64,000 nt of DNA from Marivita sp. S6314. Lineage in GTDB: Bacteria; Pseudomonadota; Alphaproteobacteria; Rhodobacterales; Rhodobacteraceae. The notes below the pieces were generated by a model. The model searched no databases. It saw only the letters and a list, made by a program, of their open reading frames with translations, and was not told the origin of the DNA. The stretch covers positions 248,001 through 312,000 of the forward strand of contig NZ_JALKAO010000003.1 of the NCBI RefSeq assembly GCF_023015985.1, read 5' to 3'. Of the stretch, positions 28,012 to 37,231 are shown piece after piece (position 1 is the stretch's first letter; every line of letters begins with the position of its first letter). A program made the position numbers and the translations under genes.

Positions 28012-28530
28012 ATGAAACTCCCGATCCTCCTCCACCCCGACCCGCGGCTTAAGAAATCCTGTGAAGCCGTGCCCGATATCAGCGATGAATTGCGCGTATT
28101 GGCGGACAACATGCTGGAGACAATGTATGATGCGCCGGGCATCGGTTTGGCCGCTCCGCAGGTGGGTGTTCTGTCCCGTCTGATCGTTTTGGATTGCGAG
28201 ACGGGTGACGACGCAAAGCCGCGTCCGATGGCAATGTTCAACCCCGAGATCCTGGCGTCGTCGGATGATCTGAACGTCTACGAAGAAGGCTGTTTGTCCC
28301 TGCCGGACCAGTTTGCGGATGTGACACGGCCCGAGGCGGTTAAGGTGGCGTGGCTCGACCGCGACGGGAACCCGCAGGAAGCCGAGTTTGACGGGTTGTG
28401 GGCGACGTGTCTGCAGCACGAAATTGATCATCTGAACGGAAAACTGTTCATTGATTACCTGAAGCCGCTGAAGCGTCAGCTGATCACCCGCAAGATGGTC
28501 AAGATGAAGCGGGAACTGGCGCGCGCATGA
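28012..28530 (+). CDS. def: Peptide deformylase
   Basis: 172-residue metallohydrolase that removes the formyl group from nascent peptides. All three motifs are intact: GIGLAAPQ (43-50), EGCLS (92-96, with the metal cysteine C94) and HEIDH (136-140, metal histidines and catalytic E137). It heads an operon with a degenerate paralogue and fmt, so the formylation and deformylation genes are together. The stop overlaps the next start in ATGA. Confidence 0.96.
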   Translation: MKLPILLHPDPRLKKSCEAVPDISDELRVLADNMLETMYDAPGIGLAAPQVGVLSRLIVLDCETGDDAKPRPMAMFNPEILASSDDLNVYEEGCLSLPDQFADVTRPEAVKVAWLDRDGNPQEAEFDGLWATCLQHEIDHLNGKLFIDYLKPLKRQLITRKMVKMKRELARA

Positions 28531-29024
28531 CGGCGCGCCTGTGCTTGCCCTGGCCCAACAAGTGCCTGCGAACCGTGGCAGCGCCGGTTGTCGCGATCAC
28601 CGACGACGTGCGCGCGATTTGGCAGGATATGATCGACACGATGGAGGCGATGCCGGGCGTTGGACTGGCCGCCAATCAGATTGGTGTTCTGCAACGTCTT
28701 GCCGTTGTGGATGCGTCGGAAGACCGGGGTCGCGTTGTCCGGATGGCAAACCCCGAAGTCCTGCATGCCTCGGTCCAGTTGCGGGCGCACGACGAAGCCA
28801 GCCCCAATCTGCCGGGTGTCTTCGCCAAGATCGAGCGTCCGCGTGCAGTGACTGTGCGGTTTCTTGGAGAAGACGGCGAAATGCACGAACGTGATTTTGT
28901 GGGTCTGTGGGCCACGTCGGTGCAACACCAGATCGACCACCTGAATGGCAAGATGTATTTCGATCATCTGAGCAAGACAAAGCGGGACATCCTGCTGCGG
29001 CGGGCCAAAAAGCTGAAAGGCTAG
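28527..29024 (+). CDS. Peptide deformylase paralogue lacking catalytic residues
   Basis: 165 residues clearly homologous to Def: [11 protein letters not shown] (44-54) matches motif 1, and the C-terminal [13 protein letters not shown] matches the Def end. At motif 2, where EGCLS holds the metal cysteine, the sequence is EASPN (90-94). At motif 3 HExxH is HQIDH (134-138), so the catalytic Glu is Gln. Metal binding and hydrolysis are therefore unlikely. It is intact, in frame, coupled to def by ATGA and two bases from fmt, so it is probably a functional pseudoenzyme rather than a decaying copy. Confidence 0.88.
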   Translation: MTARLCLPWPNKCLRTVAAPVVAITDDVRAIWQDMIDTMEAMPGVGLAANQIGVLQRLAVVDASEDRGRVVRMANPEVLHASVQLRAHDEASPNLPGVFAKIERPRAVTVRFLGEDGEMHERDFVGLWATSVQHQIDHLNGKMYFDHLSKTKRDILLRRAKKLKG

Positions 29025-29026
29025 CG

Positions 29027-29938
29027 ATGCGCATCATCTTTATGGGCACCCCGGAGTTTTCGGTTCCGGTTCTCGACGCGCTTGTAGACGCCGGTCACGA
29101 GATCGCCGCTGTCTATTGCCAGCCCCCAAGGCGCGCCGGTCGTGGTAAGAAAGAACGCCTGACGCCGGTGCACGCCCGTGCGGACGCATTGGGGCTTGAG
29201 ATTCGGCATCTCGTATCCTTGCGAAGCGAAGAGGCGGTTGCAGCCTTTGCGGCGCTCCAGGCAGATGTTGCGGTTGTCGTGGCGTACGGGTTGATCCTGC
29301 CGCAAGCGATCCTTGATGCGCCTGACCATGGGTGCCTGAACATCCACGCATCTTTGTTGCCCCGTTGGCGTGGAGCGGCTCCGATCCATCGGGCGATCCT
29401 TGCGGGCGATCCGGAAACCGGCGTGTGCATCATGCAGATGGAGGCGGGCCTCGACACCGGGCCGGTCTTGCTACGAGAGACCACAGCGATTGGTCCAACC
29501 GAGACAACCGGTGCGCTGCGTGATCGGTTGAGCGATATGGGCGCGCGTCTGATCGTTCAGGCGTTGAACCAGATCGACACGCTTGTGCCAGACCCGCAGC
29601 CGGTCGCTGGCGTGACCTATGCCGAAAAGATCGACAAGTCCGAAGCGCGGATTGACTGGACGCAGGATGCAGCTGTCGTGGACCGGCAGATCCGGGGCCT
29701 GTCGCCTTTTCCGGGCGCGTGGACCGAACTGGGCGGTGAGCGGCTGAAACTGTTGCAAAGCCATGTGGCAGATGCGCAGGGCGATGCCGGAACCGCGCTG
29801 GATGACCGCTTCACCATTGCTTGCGGCACAGGAGCCGTTACCATCCTGAAGGCGCAGCGTGCGGGCAAGGCAGCTCAGGACGCGGAAACGTTTCTGCGGG
29901 GGATCGCGATCCCTGCCGGAGCACGGTTCGGGGAGTAG
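29027..29938 (+). CDS. fmt: Methionyl-tRNA formyltransferase
   Basis: 303-residue enzyme that formylates initiator Met-tRNA with 10-formyl-THF. The [19 protein letters not shown] start, the catalytic [16 protein letters not shown] (Asn-His) and the [11 protein letters not shown] segment are diagnostic; the C-terminal OB-like domain with [14 protein letters not shown] is complete. ATG 29027 is two bases after the preceding stop. Third gene of the def / def-like / fmt operon. Confidence 0.96.
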   Translation: MRIIFMGTPEFSVPVLDALVDAGHEIAAVYCQPPRRAGRGKKERLTPVHARADALGLEIRHLVSLRSEEAVAAFAALQADVAVVVAYGLILPQAILDAPDHGCLNIHASLLPRWRGAAPIHRAILAGDPETGVCIMQMEAGLDTGPVLLRETTAIGPTETTGALRDRLSDMGARLIVQALNQIDTLVPDPQPVAGVTYAEKIDKSEARIDWTQDAAVVDRQIRGLSPFPGAWTELGGERLKLLQSHVADAQGDAGTALDDRFTIACGTGAVTILKAQRAGKAAQDAETFLRGIAIPAGARFGE

Positions 29939-29945
29939 CGGATAC

Positions 29946-30206
29946 ATGTTTATGGTCTTGATGGGCACGGTGATCATCGCAGGCATCGTCGGGTATGTGT
30001 CCGAACGCAGCGGTTTTACCAATAATGGGATTTTGCAAAGCATCATTATCTGCGTGGGCGGCGCGTTCCTTGCGTATTTCGTGCGGATCATGTTCGGGAT
30101 CGGGTTCAGTTCTCCGGGGATGAACGCCATCGCGTCGTCGCTTGGTGCGCTGATTATCGTGCCCACGCATTGGCGCAGCACGGTCCGTGATCGTCGGAGG
30201 CGTTAA
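29946..30206 (+). CDS. GlsB/YeaQ-like small membrane protein
   Basis: 86 residues with three hydrophobic segments and a strongly basic tail (RSTVRDRRRR). The glycine-rich spacing and the IAGIVGYVSE start resemble the transglycosylase-associated (GlsB/YeaQ/YmgE) family of stress-related membrane proteins. An alternative ATG lies at 29952 or 29961. It starts seven bases after fmt and two bases before a second protein of similar type. Confidence 0.65.
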   Translation: MFMVLMGTVIIAGIVGYVSERSGFTNNGILQSIIICVGGAFLAYFVRIMFGIGFSSPGMNAIASSLGALIIVPTHWRSTVRDRRRR

Positions 30207-30208
30207 AG

Positions 30209-30442
30209 ATGTCGATTTTACTCTTGCTCGTTGTCGGGGCCGCCGCCGGATTTCTGGCAACGCGTGTGATGCGGGTGGAAATGAATACTCTGGCCACCGT
30301 CATGGTGGGCGTCGCTGGTGCATTGATCGGCGGCATGGTGATCCGCCTGTTGCTGGCGGCCACCGGGGCCGTCGCGGGGATCGTCGGCGCTTTGCTTGGC
30401 GCGATGATTGTCATCTGGGTGGTGCAAAAGCTGCGATCCTGA
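30209..30442 (+). CDS. Second GlsB/YeaQ-like small membrane protein
   Basis: 77 residues, three hydrophobic segments rich in Gly, Ala and Val (LLLVVGAAAGFLATRVM, MVGVAGALIGGMVI, GIVGALLGAMIVIW). The pattern GxLxGxxxG is that of transglycosylase-associated proteins. It follows the previous small membrane gene after two bases, and the two probably make similar or paired products. Function is unknown. Confidence 0.7.
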   Translation: MSILLLLVVGAAAGFLATRVMRVEMNTLATVMVGVAGALIGGMVIRLLLAATGAVAGIVGALLGAMIVIWVVQKLRS

Positions 30443-30610
30443 CAGGTTAGTCCGTCGACACCTGCCGTGAGTGCTGCGCCTTTTTGCACAATATGCCGTG
30501 CCTCTCTTGCGCTCTGTGCGAATAACCACAACGCTCTGCGCGGCTGTGCGTGTTTTGCGGGCGGCTCATACGCTCTATATCAGGTTCAACAATGGTTGAG
30601 GAGTGGACGG

Positions 30611-31600
30611 ATGGGACTTCTGGTAGACGGCGAATGGCGTGATCAATGGTACGATACCAAGAGCACGGGTGGTGCGTTCAAACGCACCGAAGCGAAATTC
30701 CGCAATTGGATCACCGCCGATGGTAAAGCCGGGCCAAGTGGCGAAGGCGGATTTCAGGCCGAAAGCGGACGGTACCATCTGTATGTCAGCCTTGCGTGCC
30801 CATGGGCGCACCGCACCCTGATCTTTCGTGCCCTGAAAGGCCTGGAGCCGCATATCTCTGTGTCCACCGTGCATCCGGATATGCTGGGGGATGGCTGGAC
30901 CTTTGACGACAGCTATCCCGGCGCAACCGGCGACACGCTGTACGGCCTGCCCTTTGCCCGCGACATCTATCTCAAGGCTGCTCCGGATATGACAGGGCGC
31001 GTCACCGTACCGATCCTGTGGGACAAACAGCGCGAGACGATTGTGTCCAACGAAAGCTCTGAGATCATTCGGATGTTCAATTCGGCGTTCGATGGCATCA
31101 CGGGCAACACGGATGACTACTGGCCCATCACGATGCGGGACGAGATCGAAGAGGTGAATGCCCGCATCTATGACACCGTGAACAACGGCGTCTACAAATC
31201 CGGTTTCGCGACCACGCAAAAGGCCTATGACGCCGCAGTGGTGCCGCTCTTCGACAGTCTGGACTGGCTGGAGGATCGTCTGTCACGCAATCGCTATCTG
31301 ATGGGCGACAAGATCACCGAGGCGGATTGGCGACTGTTCACCACGCTTGTTCGATTTGACCCGGTCTATCACCTGCATTTCAAGTGCAACCGCCGCCGAA
31401 TTACCGACTACCCGAACCTGTGGGCCTACACGCGCGAACTGTACCAGCAACCGGGGGTGGCGGGGACGGTCAATTTTGACCACATCGTTCGGCACTATCA
31501 CTACAGCCACGACACGATCAATCCGCACCGGATCCTGCCGATCAATCCGATCCTGGATTTCGATGCGCCGCACGGGCGTGACCAGATGAAGGCGGCTTGA
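30611..31600 (+). CDS. yqjG: Glutathionyl-hydroquinone reductase (Xi-class GST)
   Basis: 329 residues, the length of the Xi class. These enzymes remove glutathione from glutathionyl-hydroquinones through an active cysteine. The motif CPWAHRTLIFRALKGLE (about 61-77) contains the catalytic Cys, and the family-typical PVLWDK-like VPILWDKQRETIVSNESSEIIRM, NNGVYKSGFATTQ and HYHYSHDTINPHRILP blocks are present. ATG 30611 follows GAGGAG; the open frame upstream is not family-like. Convergent with the receiver gene. Confidence 0.93.
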   Translation: MGLLVDGEWRDQWYDTKSTGGAFKRTEAKFRNWITADGKAGPSGEGGFQAESGRYHLYVSLACPWAHRTLIFRALKGLEPHISVSTVHPDMLGDGWTFDDSYPGATGDTLYGLPFARDIYLKAAPDMTGRVTVPILWDKQRETIVSNESSEIIRMFNSAFDGITGNTDDYWPITMRDEIEEVNARIYDTVNNGVYKSGFATTQKAYDAAVVPLFDSLDWLEDRLSRNRYLMGDKITEADWRLFTTLVRFDPVYHLHFKCNRRRITDYPNLWAYTRELYQQPGVAGTVNFDHIVRHYHYSHDTINPHRILPINPILDFDAPHGRDQMKAA

Positions 31601-31610
31601 CGGCCAGCGA

Positions 31611-31973
31611 TCACGCGCTTTTGGCGTAGTGTTCGACCATCGCGGTGAGATCTTCCGGTTCCGTGGCTGCAGGTACAAAGGCACAGGCATTTGCGCAAAG
31701 CTGGAAGATCGATCCGTCGGAAAAAAAGCCGCTATTGGTTACAAAGATGATCTTGGCGGTTGGGTGGCGGTAGCTGGCGTAATCGGCAACGGCGATCGCG
31801 CTGCCATCGTGCAGCACAACGTCCAGTATGATGATCGGATAGAATTGGTCCGACAGCCGTTCGATCGCGACATCCTGATCCAGAGCGATCTCGGCCTCGT
31901 GGCCGTGACGCAGCAGATGGCGCTGCCATATCTGGCCAAGGGACGGGTTGTTCTGGACAATCAATACATGCAT
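31611..31973 (-). CDS. Stand-alone receiver-domain protein with altered active site
   Basis: 120 residues with a receiver fold. The phosphorylatable aspartate position is kept (D51 in IIILDVVLHDG), but the acidic pair after strand 1 is replaced by Asn-Asn (MHVLIVQNNPSL, N8-N9) and the conserved lysine of strand 5 is absent (AFVPAATEP). Those residues normally bind magnesium and drive the phospho-switch. ATG 31973 gives the natural start; upstream open frame is not receiver-like. No histidine kinase is adjacent. It may signal without phosphorylation. Confidence 0.85.
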   Translation of the reverse strand: MHVLIVQNNPSLGQIWQRHLLRHGHEAEIALDQDVAIERLSDQFYPIIILDVVLHDGSAIAVADYASYRHPTAKIIFVTNSGFFSDGSIFQLCANACAFVPAATEPEDLTAMVEHYAKSA

Positions 31974-32165
31974 GAACGTGTTACAGTTTATTCGCTGCGT
32001 GAAGCTTACCTTCAGATTCCACCAAGATATCATAATAAAGGGTTAACGCCGGCGTAAGCTTTATGTCCGACACGCAGAAGTGAGCGGAACATAGCCGACC
32101 GTGATGGCTATTTGCACGCAACTGTCTGATAGGGTGTGAAAAATATCAGAACAGGTGGTGTTTTC

Positions 32166-33335
32166 ATGCGTGGATTTGCGTTCTCTTTGGCGGCTTTGAT
32201 GACATTTTGTGGCCCGGTCTACGCAAAATGTGGCGGGACATTTACCGCATTCGTTAACGACCTGCGTGCCGAAGCGTCCACGCGCGGGTTCACACCAGAG
32301 CAGATCGACGGCTTCTTTCAGGGCGTCAGTCAGGACGCGGCTGTGCTTGCGGCAGACCGCAGGCAGGGCGTGTTTCAGTTACCCTTTACCGAGTTCGCCC
32401 GCCGATTGATCAGCGCAAACAGGATCGAACGGGGACGGGACAATGCTGCCAAATGGGCCAGCGTGTTTGATCGGATCGAACAGGAATACGGTGTGTCACG
32501 GGGCGTTCTGCTGGCCTTCTGGGCGTTTGAAACCGATTACGGAACCTTTCAGGGCGACTTCAACACGCGGGATGCGCTGGTCACGCTTGCGCATGACTGC
32601 CGGAGGCCAGATCTGTTTCGCCCTCAGATTTTTTCCGCGCTTGAGCTGTATGCCAATGGTGATTTTGAGCCCTCGCGCACAACCGGGGCATGGGCGGGTG
32701 AGATTGGCATGGTTCAAATGTTACCGGCGGACATTCTGGAAAACGGTGTGGACGGCGACGGTGACGGACATGTGACACTGAAAACATCGGTTCCCGATGC
32801 GCTGATGTCGGGTGGCAAGATGCTGCAAAGCCTTGGATGGCGGGCAGGGGAGCGGTGGTTGCAGGAGGTGACCCTGCCGGGGGCGATGGACGTGTCGCTG
32901 ACCGGGCTGGATACGCAATTGTCGACCGCAGACTGGGCCGCGCTTGGTGTGCAGGGACGGGGCGCGCCTTTGCGGGATGGGATGACTGCATCCATCATTC
33001 TGCCCGAAGGCGTTGGTGGCCCGGCCTTTTTGGCCTACCCGAACTTCCGCGTCTTTTTCGAATGGAACCAGAGTTTTACCTACGTTCTGACAGCCGCCTA
33101 TTTCGCGACGCGTCTGGAAGGGGCCCCGGTATTCGACGCAGGCAACCCGCAACCCGGTCTGAGCGGTGAGGACATGAAGCGCCTGCAGCAAAAGCTGGCC
33201 GCACGAGGTTTCGATGTCGGCAAGATTGACGGCATTCTGGGGGCCGGAACACGGGCCGCCGTGCGGTCGGTTCAAAAGGAACTGGGACTGCCGGTAGACG
33301 CCTGGCCCACTGCCGATCTGTTGCGGCGGCTTTAG
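32166..33335 (+). CDS. Lytic murein transglycosylase (MltB-like) with peptidoglycan-binding domain
   Basis: 389 residues. A signal peptide (1-20, ending PVYA) is followed by an SLT_2/MltB catalytic domain (about 25-315) with the catalytic glutamate in FWAFETDYGTFQGDFNTRDALVTLA and the WAGEIGMVQMLP segment, then a C-terminal PG_binding_1 domain (about 330-388, GEDMKRLQQKLAARGFDVGKIDG). It cleaves glycan strands in the periplasm, giving anhydromuropeptides. ATG 32166 is chosen over an upstream ATG at 32136 because it starts the signal peptide and has AGGTGG upstream. Confidence 0.92.
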   Translation: MRGFAFSLAALMTFCGPVYAKCGGTFTAFVNDLRAEASTRGFTPEQIDGFFQGVSQDAAVLAADRRQGVFQLPFTEFARRLISANRIERGRDNAAKWASVFDRIEQEYGVSRGVLLAFWAFETDYGTFQGDFNTRDALVTLAHDCRRPDLFRPQIFSALELYANGDFEPSRTTGAWAGEIGMVQMLPADILENGVDGDGDGHVTLKTSVPDALMSGGKMLQSLGWRAGERWLQEVTLPGAMDVSLTGLDTQLSTADWAALGVQGRGAPLRDGMTASIILPEGVGGPAFLAYPNFRVFFEWNQSFTYVLTAAYFATRLEGAPVFDAGNPQPGLSGEDMKRLQQKLAARGFDVGKIDGILGAGTRAAVRSVQKELGLPVDAWPTADLLRRL

Positions 33336-33454
33336 GTGGGTTTGGATCGTGCACGAAGTCGTGACACACTGGCATTCACACCCGCGCGAGGGCCAGGTGC
33401 TATTTACAGGGGCTTGGATTAGCGTTCTGGCAACGTCATTCAGGAGTTGACCCC

Positions 33455-33970
33455 ATGAAACGCTTTATCTTGTCCGCCGCATTCGCGGTTCTTACCACCG
33501 GTGCCTTTGCCGGACCGCAATATGTGGACGAAACCGGCTTTGCCGTGTCCGGTTATGACGTGGTGGCCTATTTCAACCTGCCGCAAACGCCCGTCGGCAC
33601 ACCGCAGGCGGACGCGATACCGGGACGCAGTGACATTACGGCCGACTACAATGGCGCGACATTTGCCTTTTCGTCCGAAGCTAACCGGGACGCCTTTGTC
33701 GCAAACCCAGCGAAATACGCGCCCCAGTTCGACGGCCATTGTGCGTATGGTGTCTCGCGCGGGGGAAAGGTTCCGGCCAATCCAAACCTTTGGCGGATTG
33801 TGAATGACAAGCTGTATCTCAACATCACCAAGAACGTGGTCGGGTTCTGGGAAGAGGACATCCCGGGCAATATCACCCTTGCCGGTGACAACTGGCCCGG
33901 CATCGAACCGGATGGCGCGTCGGGCAACACGATTCCAAACTTCTCGTCCCCGGCTCCCCTGTCTCAGTAA
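33455..33970 (+). CDS. Secreted YHS-domain protein
   Basis: 171 residues. Signal peptide 1-19 (ends GAFA) followed by a YHS-like domain: GFAVSGYDVVAYFNLP, then the FAFSSEANRDAFVANPAKYAPQFDGHCAYGVSRG block typical of periplasmic YHS proteins. The conserved cysteine in GHCAYG and nearby residues may bind metal, copper being a common guess. It has an AGGAG-type site before ATG 33455 and precedes a rhodanese gene after six bases. Confidence 0.88.
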   Translation: MKRFILSAAFAVLTTGAFAGPQYVDETGFAVSGYDVVAYFNLPQTPVGTPQADAIPGRSDITADYNGATFAFSSEANRDAFVANPAKYAPQFDGHCAYGVSRGGKVPANPNLWRIVNDKLYLNITKNVVGFWEEDIPGNITLAGDNWPGIEPDGASGNTIPNFSSPAPLSQ

Positions 33971-33976
33971 GCCATT

Positions 33977-34426
33977 ATGGGCCTGACACGACGCACACTC
34001 CTGACAGGCCTTGCGGTCACATCCGGTGTAGCCGGGACGGCCTATCTGTTGCTCGATCAGGTGCCCCCTGACGGCGCGTCAGAGATGACCCCTCCCGAAT
34101 TGCTCGAAGCGGTTCGGGAAAACACGGTCCTGCTGGTCGATATCCGTCGCCCGGATGAATGGGCAAAAACCGGGCTGGCCGAAGGGGCCACGCCAATCGA
34201 CATGCGTCGCCCGGATTTTCTAGAGGCGCTGCGGGCGCAACTGGGTGCGGATCAGCGGCCAGTTGCCCTGATTTGTGCCCGGGGTGTGCGGTCGCAGCGC
34301 ATGACCCGATTGTTGTCCGATGCTGGCATAACGCCCATCATCGACGTGCCTGAAGGGATGCTGGGATCCGCCGCAGGGCCGGGGTGGTTGAAGCGATCTT
34401 TGCCGGTGGTGCCATGGACGGGCTGA
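33977..34426 (+). CDS. Exported rhodanese-like protein
   Basis: 149 residues. The N terminus TRRTLLTGLAV with a following hydrophobic stretch looks like a twin-arginine signal or anchor. The rhodanese domain has VLLVDIRRPDEW and the active loop ICARGVRS, whose cysteine would carry the persulfide. It follows the YHS gene by six bases; pairing of YHS and rhodanese proteins suggests sulfur or metal handling in the periplasm, which is inference. Confidence 0.88.
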   Translation: MGLTRRTLLTGLAVTSGVAGTAYLLLDQVPPDGASEMTPPELLEAVRENTVLLVDIRRPDEWAKTGLAEGATPIDMRRPDFLEALRAQLGADQRPVALICARGVRSQRMTRLLSDAGITPIIDVPEGMLGSAAGPGWLKRSLPVVPWTG

Positions 34427-34439
34427 AAGATGACGCCGG

Positions 34440-35282
34440 ATGCTAAAACCCATTGCCAGACTGGCCGTGATTGCAGCGCTTTGCTTCGCAGCGGTGCCAC
34501 TCGCGGCATGTTCACGCGACACCGCTTGCCAGATTAACACCGGATCGTATCACATCGCGCTGCCCGACGACGTATTGACACCACGTCCGGCGGTGGTGTT
34601 CCTGCACGGGTTCGGGGGCAGCGGCAGTGGCGTGATGCGCAATCACGGTATGATCAACGCGATGCTGATCCGAGGCTATGCCGTTGTTGCACCAACCGGG
34701 ATGCAAATGCAGGGCCGATCCGGTGGGTCATGGTCCTTTCACCCGGACCGCCCGCAGCGGCGCGATGAAGTGGCGTTCCTGACGGCGGTGCGCGACGATA
34801 TCGTCGCGCGTCACAACGTGGATGCGGACCGGATCCTCCTGTCGGGGTTTTCCATCGGGGGATCCATGACCGCCTACCTTGCCTGCGCGGCCCCTGAAAC
34901 GTTTCGGGCATATGCACCGCTGGGCGGGAACTTCTGGCGGCCACATCCCGAACGGTGTGCCGGTCCGGTGCGCATGTTGCACACGCATGGCTGGATGGAT
35001 GGGACCGTCCCACTGGAAGGCCGGGTGCTGCGTGGTGCAGATAGCCGGGATCCGAACGCGTTGATACAGGGCGATGTGTTTCAGGCCCTGTCGATCTGGC
35101 GGGAAACCAACAGGTGTTTTCAGCTCAAGGCGGATCGGTTTGAAACCACCGGGATCTTCATGCGCCGCGCCTGGGATCGCTGCGCGCCCGGCTCTGCCTT
35201 GGAATTTGCCCTGTTTCCCGGTGGTCACATCATTCCCACCGGGTGGGCCGACATGGTTCTGGATTGGTTTGAAGGCTTGTAG
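34440..35282 (+). CDS. PHB-depolymerase-like esterase, probable lipoprotein
   Basis: 280-residue alpha/beta hydrolase of the LpqC / poly(3-hydroxybutyrate) depolymerase family. The N terminus ends in a lipobox-like LAAC (about residues 21-24). VVFLHGFGGSGSG supplies the oxyanion loop and GFSIGGSM the nucleophile serine; a C-terminal FPGGHIIP carries the likely catalytic histidine. Substrates in this family range from polyesters to feruloyl and acetyl esters. It starts 13 bp after the rhodanese gene. Confidence 0.86.
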   Translation: MLKPIARLAVIAALCFAAVPLAACSRDTACQINTGSYHIALPDDVLTPRPAVVFLHGFGGSGSGVMRNHGMINAMLIRGYAVVAPTGMQMQGRSGGSWSFHPDRPQRRDEVAFLTAVRDDIVARHNVDADRILLSGFSIGGSMTAYLACAAPETFRAYAPLGGNFWRPHPERCAGPVRMLHTHGWMDGTVPLEGRVLRGADSRDPNALIQGDVFQALSIWRETNRCFQLKADRFETTGIFMRRAWDRCAPGSALEFALFPGGHIIPTGWADMVLDWFEGL

Positions 35283-35317
35283 GCCAATCGCACCACGCAT
35301 GTCCCGATGACGCTGGT

Positions 35318-37231
35318 CTACTCCGCCGCAATCGCGGCGCTGTCGTCTGCGCGCCGGGTCACCACGTCCTTCATCCAAGCGCGCTCGGCACGGGCGCTGC
35401 GCACAACGCGCGGTTCTCGCAAAGACTGCGGCGTATCGAGCCGGAAGGGCTGCGGAACGCGCGCGCCAATCCGCACCGCGCTGAGCTTGGAAAGCGGAAC
35501 GGCCAAGATCAGACTGACGGCAATCGGTACAAGCCAGAGGGAGACCGCGCCCATGGCAATCCCGGCCGTCATCGTGATCCCGCAGAGTGTTTCGAGCCAG
35601 TGAAACCGCAGCGTCTGCAACCAGCTATAGCCACCGGAATTGCGATTTTGCGGCACCCAGGTGCCGGAACGTCCAAGAAACGCAAAGATCACCGCCATCG
35701 TTTGCTGAACCATCATCACCGGCGCATAGAGGATCGAACACAGGATTTCGAATACCGCGCTTCCGATAAAGGGCATCCAGCCGCCGTAGTCTTCACGGGT
35801 TCTGCGCCGCATCCCCAATGCAAGTGTCGCGGTGATCTTGGGCAGCAACAGCATTGAGTAAATGACGGCAAGGTACACCAATCCATTGATCCGGTCGGTT
35901 GTTGGCCAGATCGGATGGAGTGGATTGGACGCGCTGAAATAGTTCGCGGAGTCTTCCGGCATGGTGCCCAGCAAGGCCCAGATCACGATCAATGCAAACC
36001 ATGCCGGCGACAGCAGGAAGCCGACAGCACCCTGAAGCAAGTGGAACCGCGAGACCGGGTGAAAGCCGCGGGCTGCCAGAATGCGCAGATGCTGCATGTT
36101 GCCCTGACACCACCGACGGTCGCGCATGGCGTAGTCGATAACCGTCTGCGGCGCTTCTTCATAGCTACCGCCCGAACGCGGCAGGAAACGCACGCCCCAA
36201 CCAGCGCGCCGCAGCATGCCGGCCTCAACGAAATCATGGCTGAGGATCAGGTTCTTCTGACCACGCAGCCCGCGCAAATAGGGAAGACGCGCGCTATCTG
36301 CGAAAGCGCGGGTACGGATGATGGCGTTGTGACCCCAGTAATTGCTTTCGCGCTGCGACCATACCGCCAACCCTTCGGCAAGCAGCCAGCCATAAACCGA
36401 ATTGGAAAACTGCTGCATCCGGCCAAAAAGCGTTTCCGATCCGATGAGGGATGGAAAGCTCTGGATCAGCCCCGCGCCGGGATCGGCGGCAAGCTCATGG
36501 GCCAATTGCCGGATGGCTGCGCCGCTCATCAGGCTGTCGGCATCCAGCACGATCATCGCGTCAAAACCGGCCCCCCAGTTTTCAATCCAATCCGTCAGGT
36601 TGCCAACCTTTTTGTCGGTGTTGGCGGCGCGCCGCCGGTAGTGAACAGAGATCCCGGACGGGGCATCGGCGCGCAGCGCAAAGAAGGCGCGCAGTTCTTG
36701 CTCTGCAATCTCCGGGTCGCGTGTGTCGCTTAGGATAAAAAGGGAAAACCTGTCCTTCTGCGGCCCTTGGCTAAGTTCTTTGAGCATCGCAGAAGCGTTG
36801 CCGAACACATCCCACGGTATTTCGTTGTAAATCGGGACAAGCAGGGCAACCGTCTGCGCGCCGCCCCGTGTTGGACTAAGCTTTGTGCGGCAGGGGTTCG
36901 TCAGACGGCGGATCAGACCAAGAGACACGGTTGTGACCGGCAACGACACCCAAAGAAAGGTCACGGCAACCAGCCCGACAACAACGGCCTCAAGCGCGGA
37001 CACGCCGCCGTCGGCAAACCATTGCGCGATGGCTGTACTCAGAAAAAGCGTGATCAGAACAGCCGGTGCAAACGCTGCAACGCGCCAGATGACATCAGCG
37101 CGTGTGGCTTTGGCCAAATCGGCTTGATGGCAGGGTGATTTGGAAAAATCCTGCGGGGCCATCGGCAGTCTGGCCAATGGCGGCATGTGCGACGCTGGAT
37201 GTGGAATCACGCGGTCCATCGATACAGCCAT
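35318..37231 (-). CDS. opgH: Glucans biosynthesis glucosyltransferase OpgH/MdoH
   Basis: 637-residue inner-membrane GT2 glycosyltransferase that polymerises the beta-glucan backbone of osmoregulated periplasmic glucans. The catalytic region has VALLVPIYNE, the DxD-like VLDADSLMSG, and the processivity motif RRWCQGNMQH; six to eight membrane helices flank it. It is shorter than the ~850-residue enterobacterial form, mainly at the N terminus, as usual in alphaproteobacteria. Its start overlaps the end of opgG by 25 bp, so expression is coupled. Confidence 0.94.
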   Translation of the reverse strand: MAVSMDRVIPHPASHMPPLARLPMAPQDFSKSPCHQADLAKATRADVIWRVAAFAPAVLITLFLSTAIAQWFADGGVSALEAVVVGLVAVTFLWVSLPVTTVSLGLIRRLTNPCRTKLSPTRGGAQTVALLVPIYNEIPWDVFGNASAMLKELSQGPQKDRFSLFILSDTRDPEIAEQELRAFFALRADAPSGISVHYRRRAANTDKKVGNLTDWIENWGAGFDAMIVLDADSLMSGAAIRQLAHELAADPGAGLIQSFPSLIGSETLFGRMQQFSNSVYGWLLAEGLAVWSQRESNYWGHNAIIRTRAFADSARLPYLRGLRGQKNLILSHDFVEAGMLRRAGWGVRFLPRSGGSYEEAPQTVIDYAMRDRRWCQGNMQHLRILAARGFHPVSRFHLLQGAVGFLLSPAWFALIVIWALLGTMPEDSANYFSASNPLHPIWPTTDRINGLVYLAVIYSMLLLPKITATLALGMRRRTREDYGGWMPFIGSAVFEILCSILYAPVMMVQQTMAVIFAFLGRSGTWVPQNRNSGGYSWLQTLRFHWLETLCGITMTAGIAMGAVSLWLVPIAVSLILAVPLSKLSAVRIGARVPQPFRLDTPQSLREPRVVRSARAERAWMKDVVTRRADDSAAIAAE

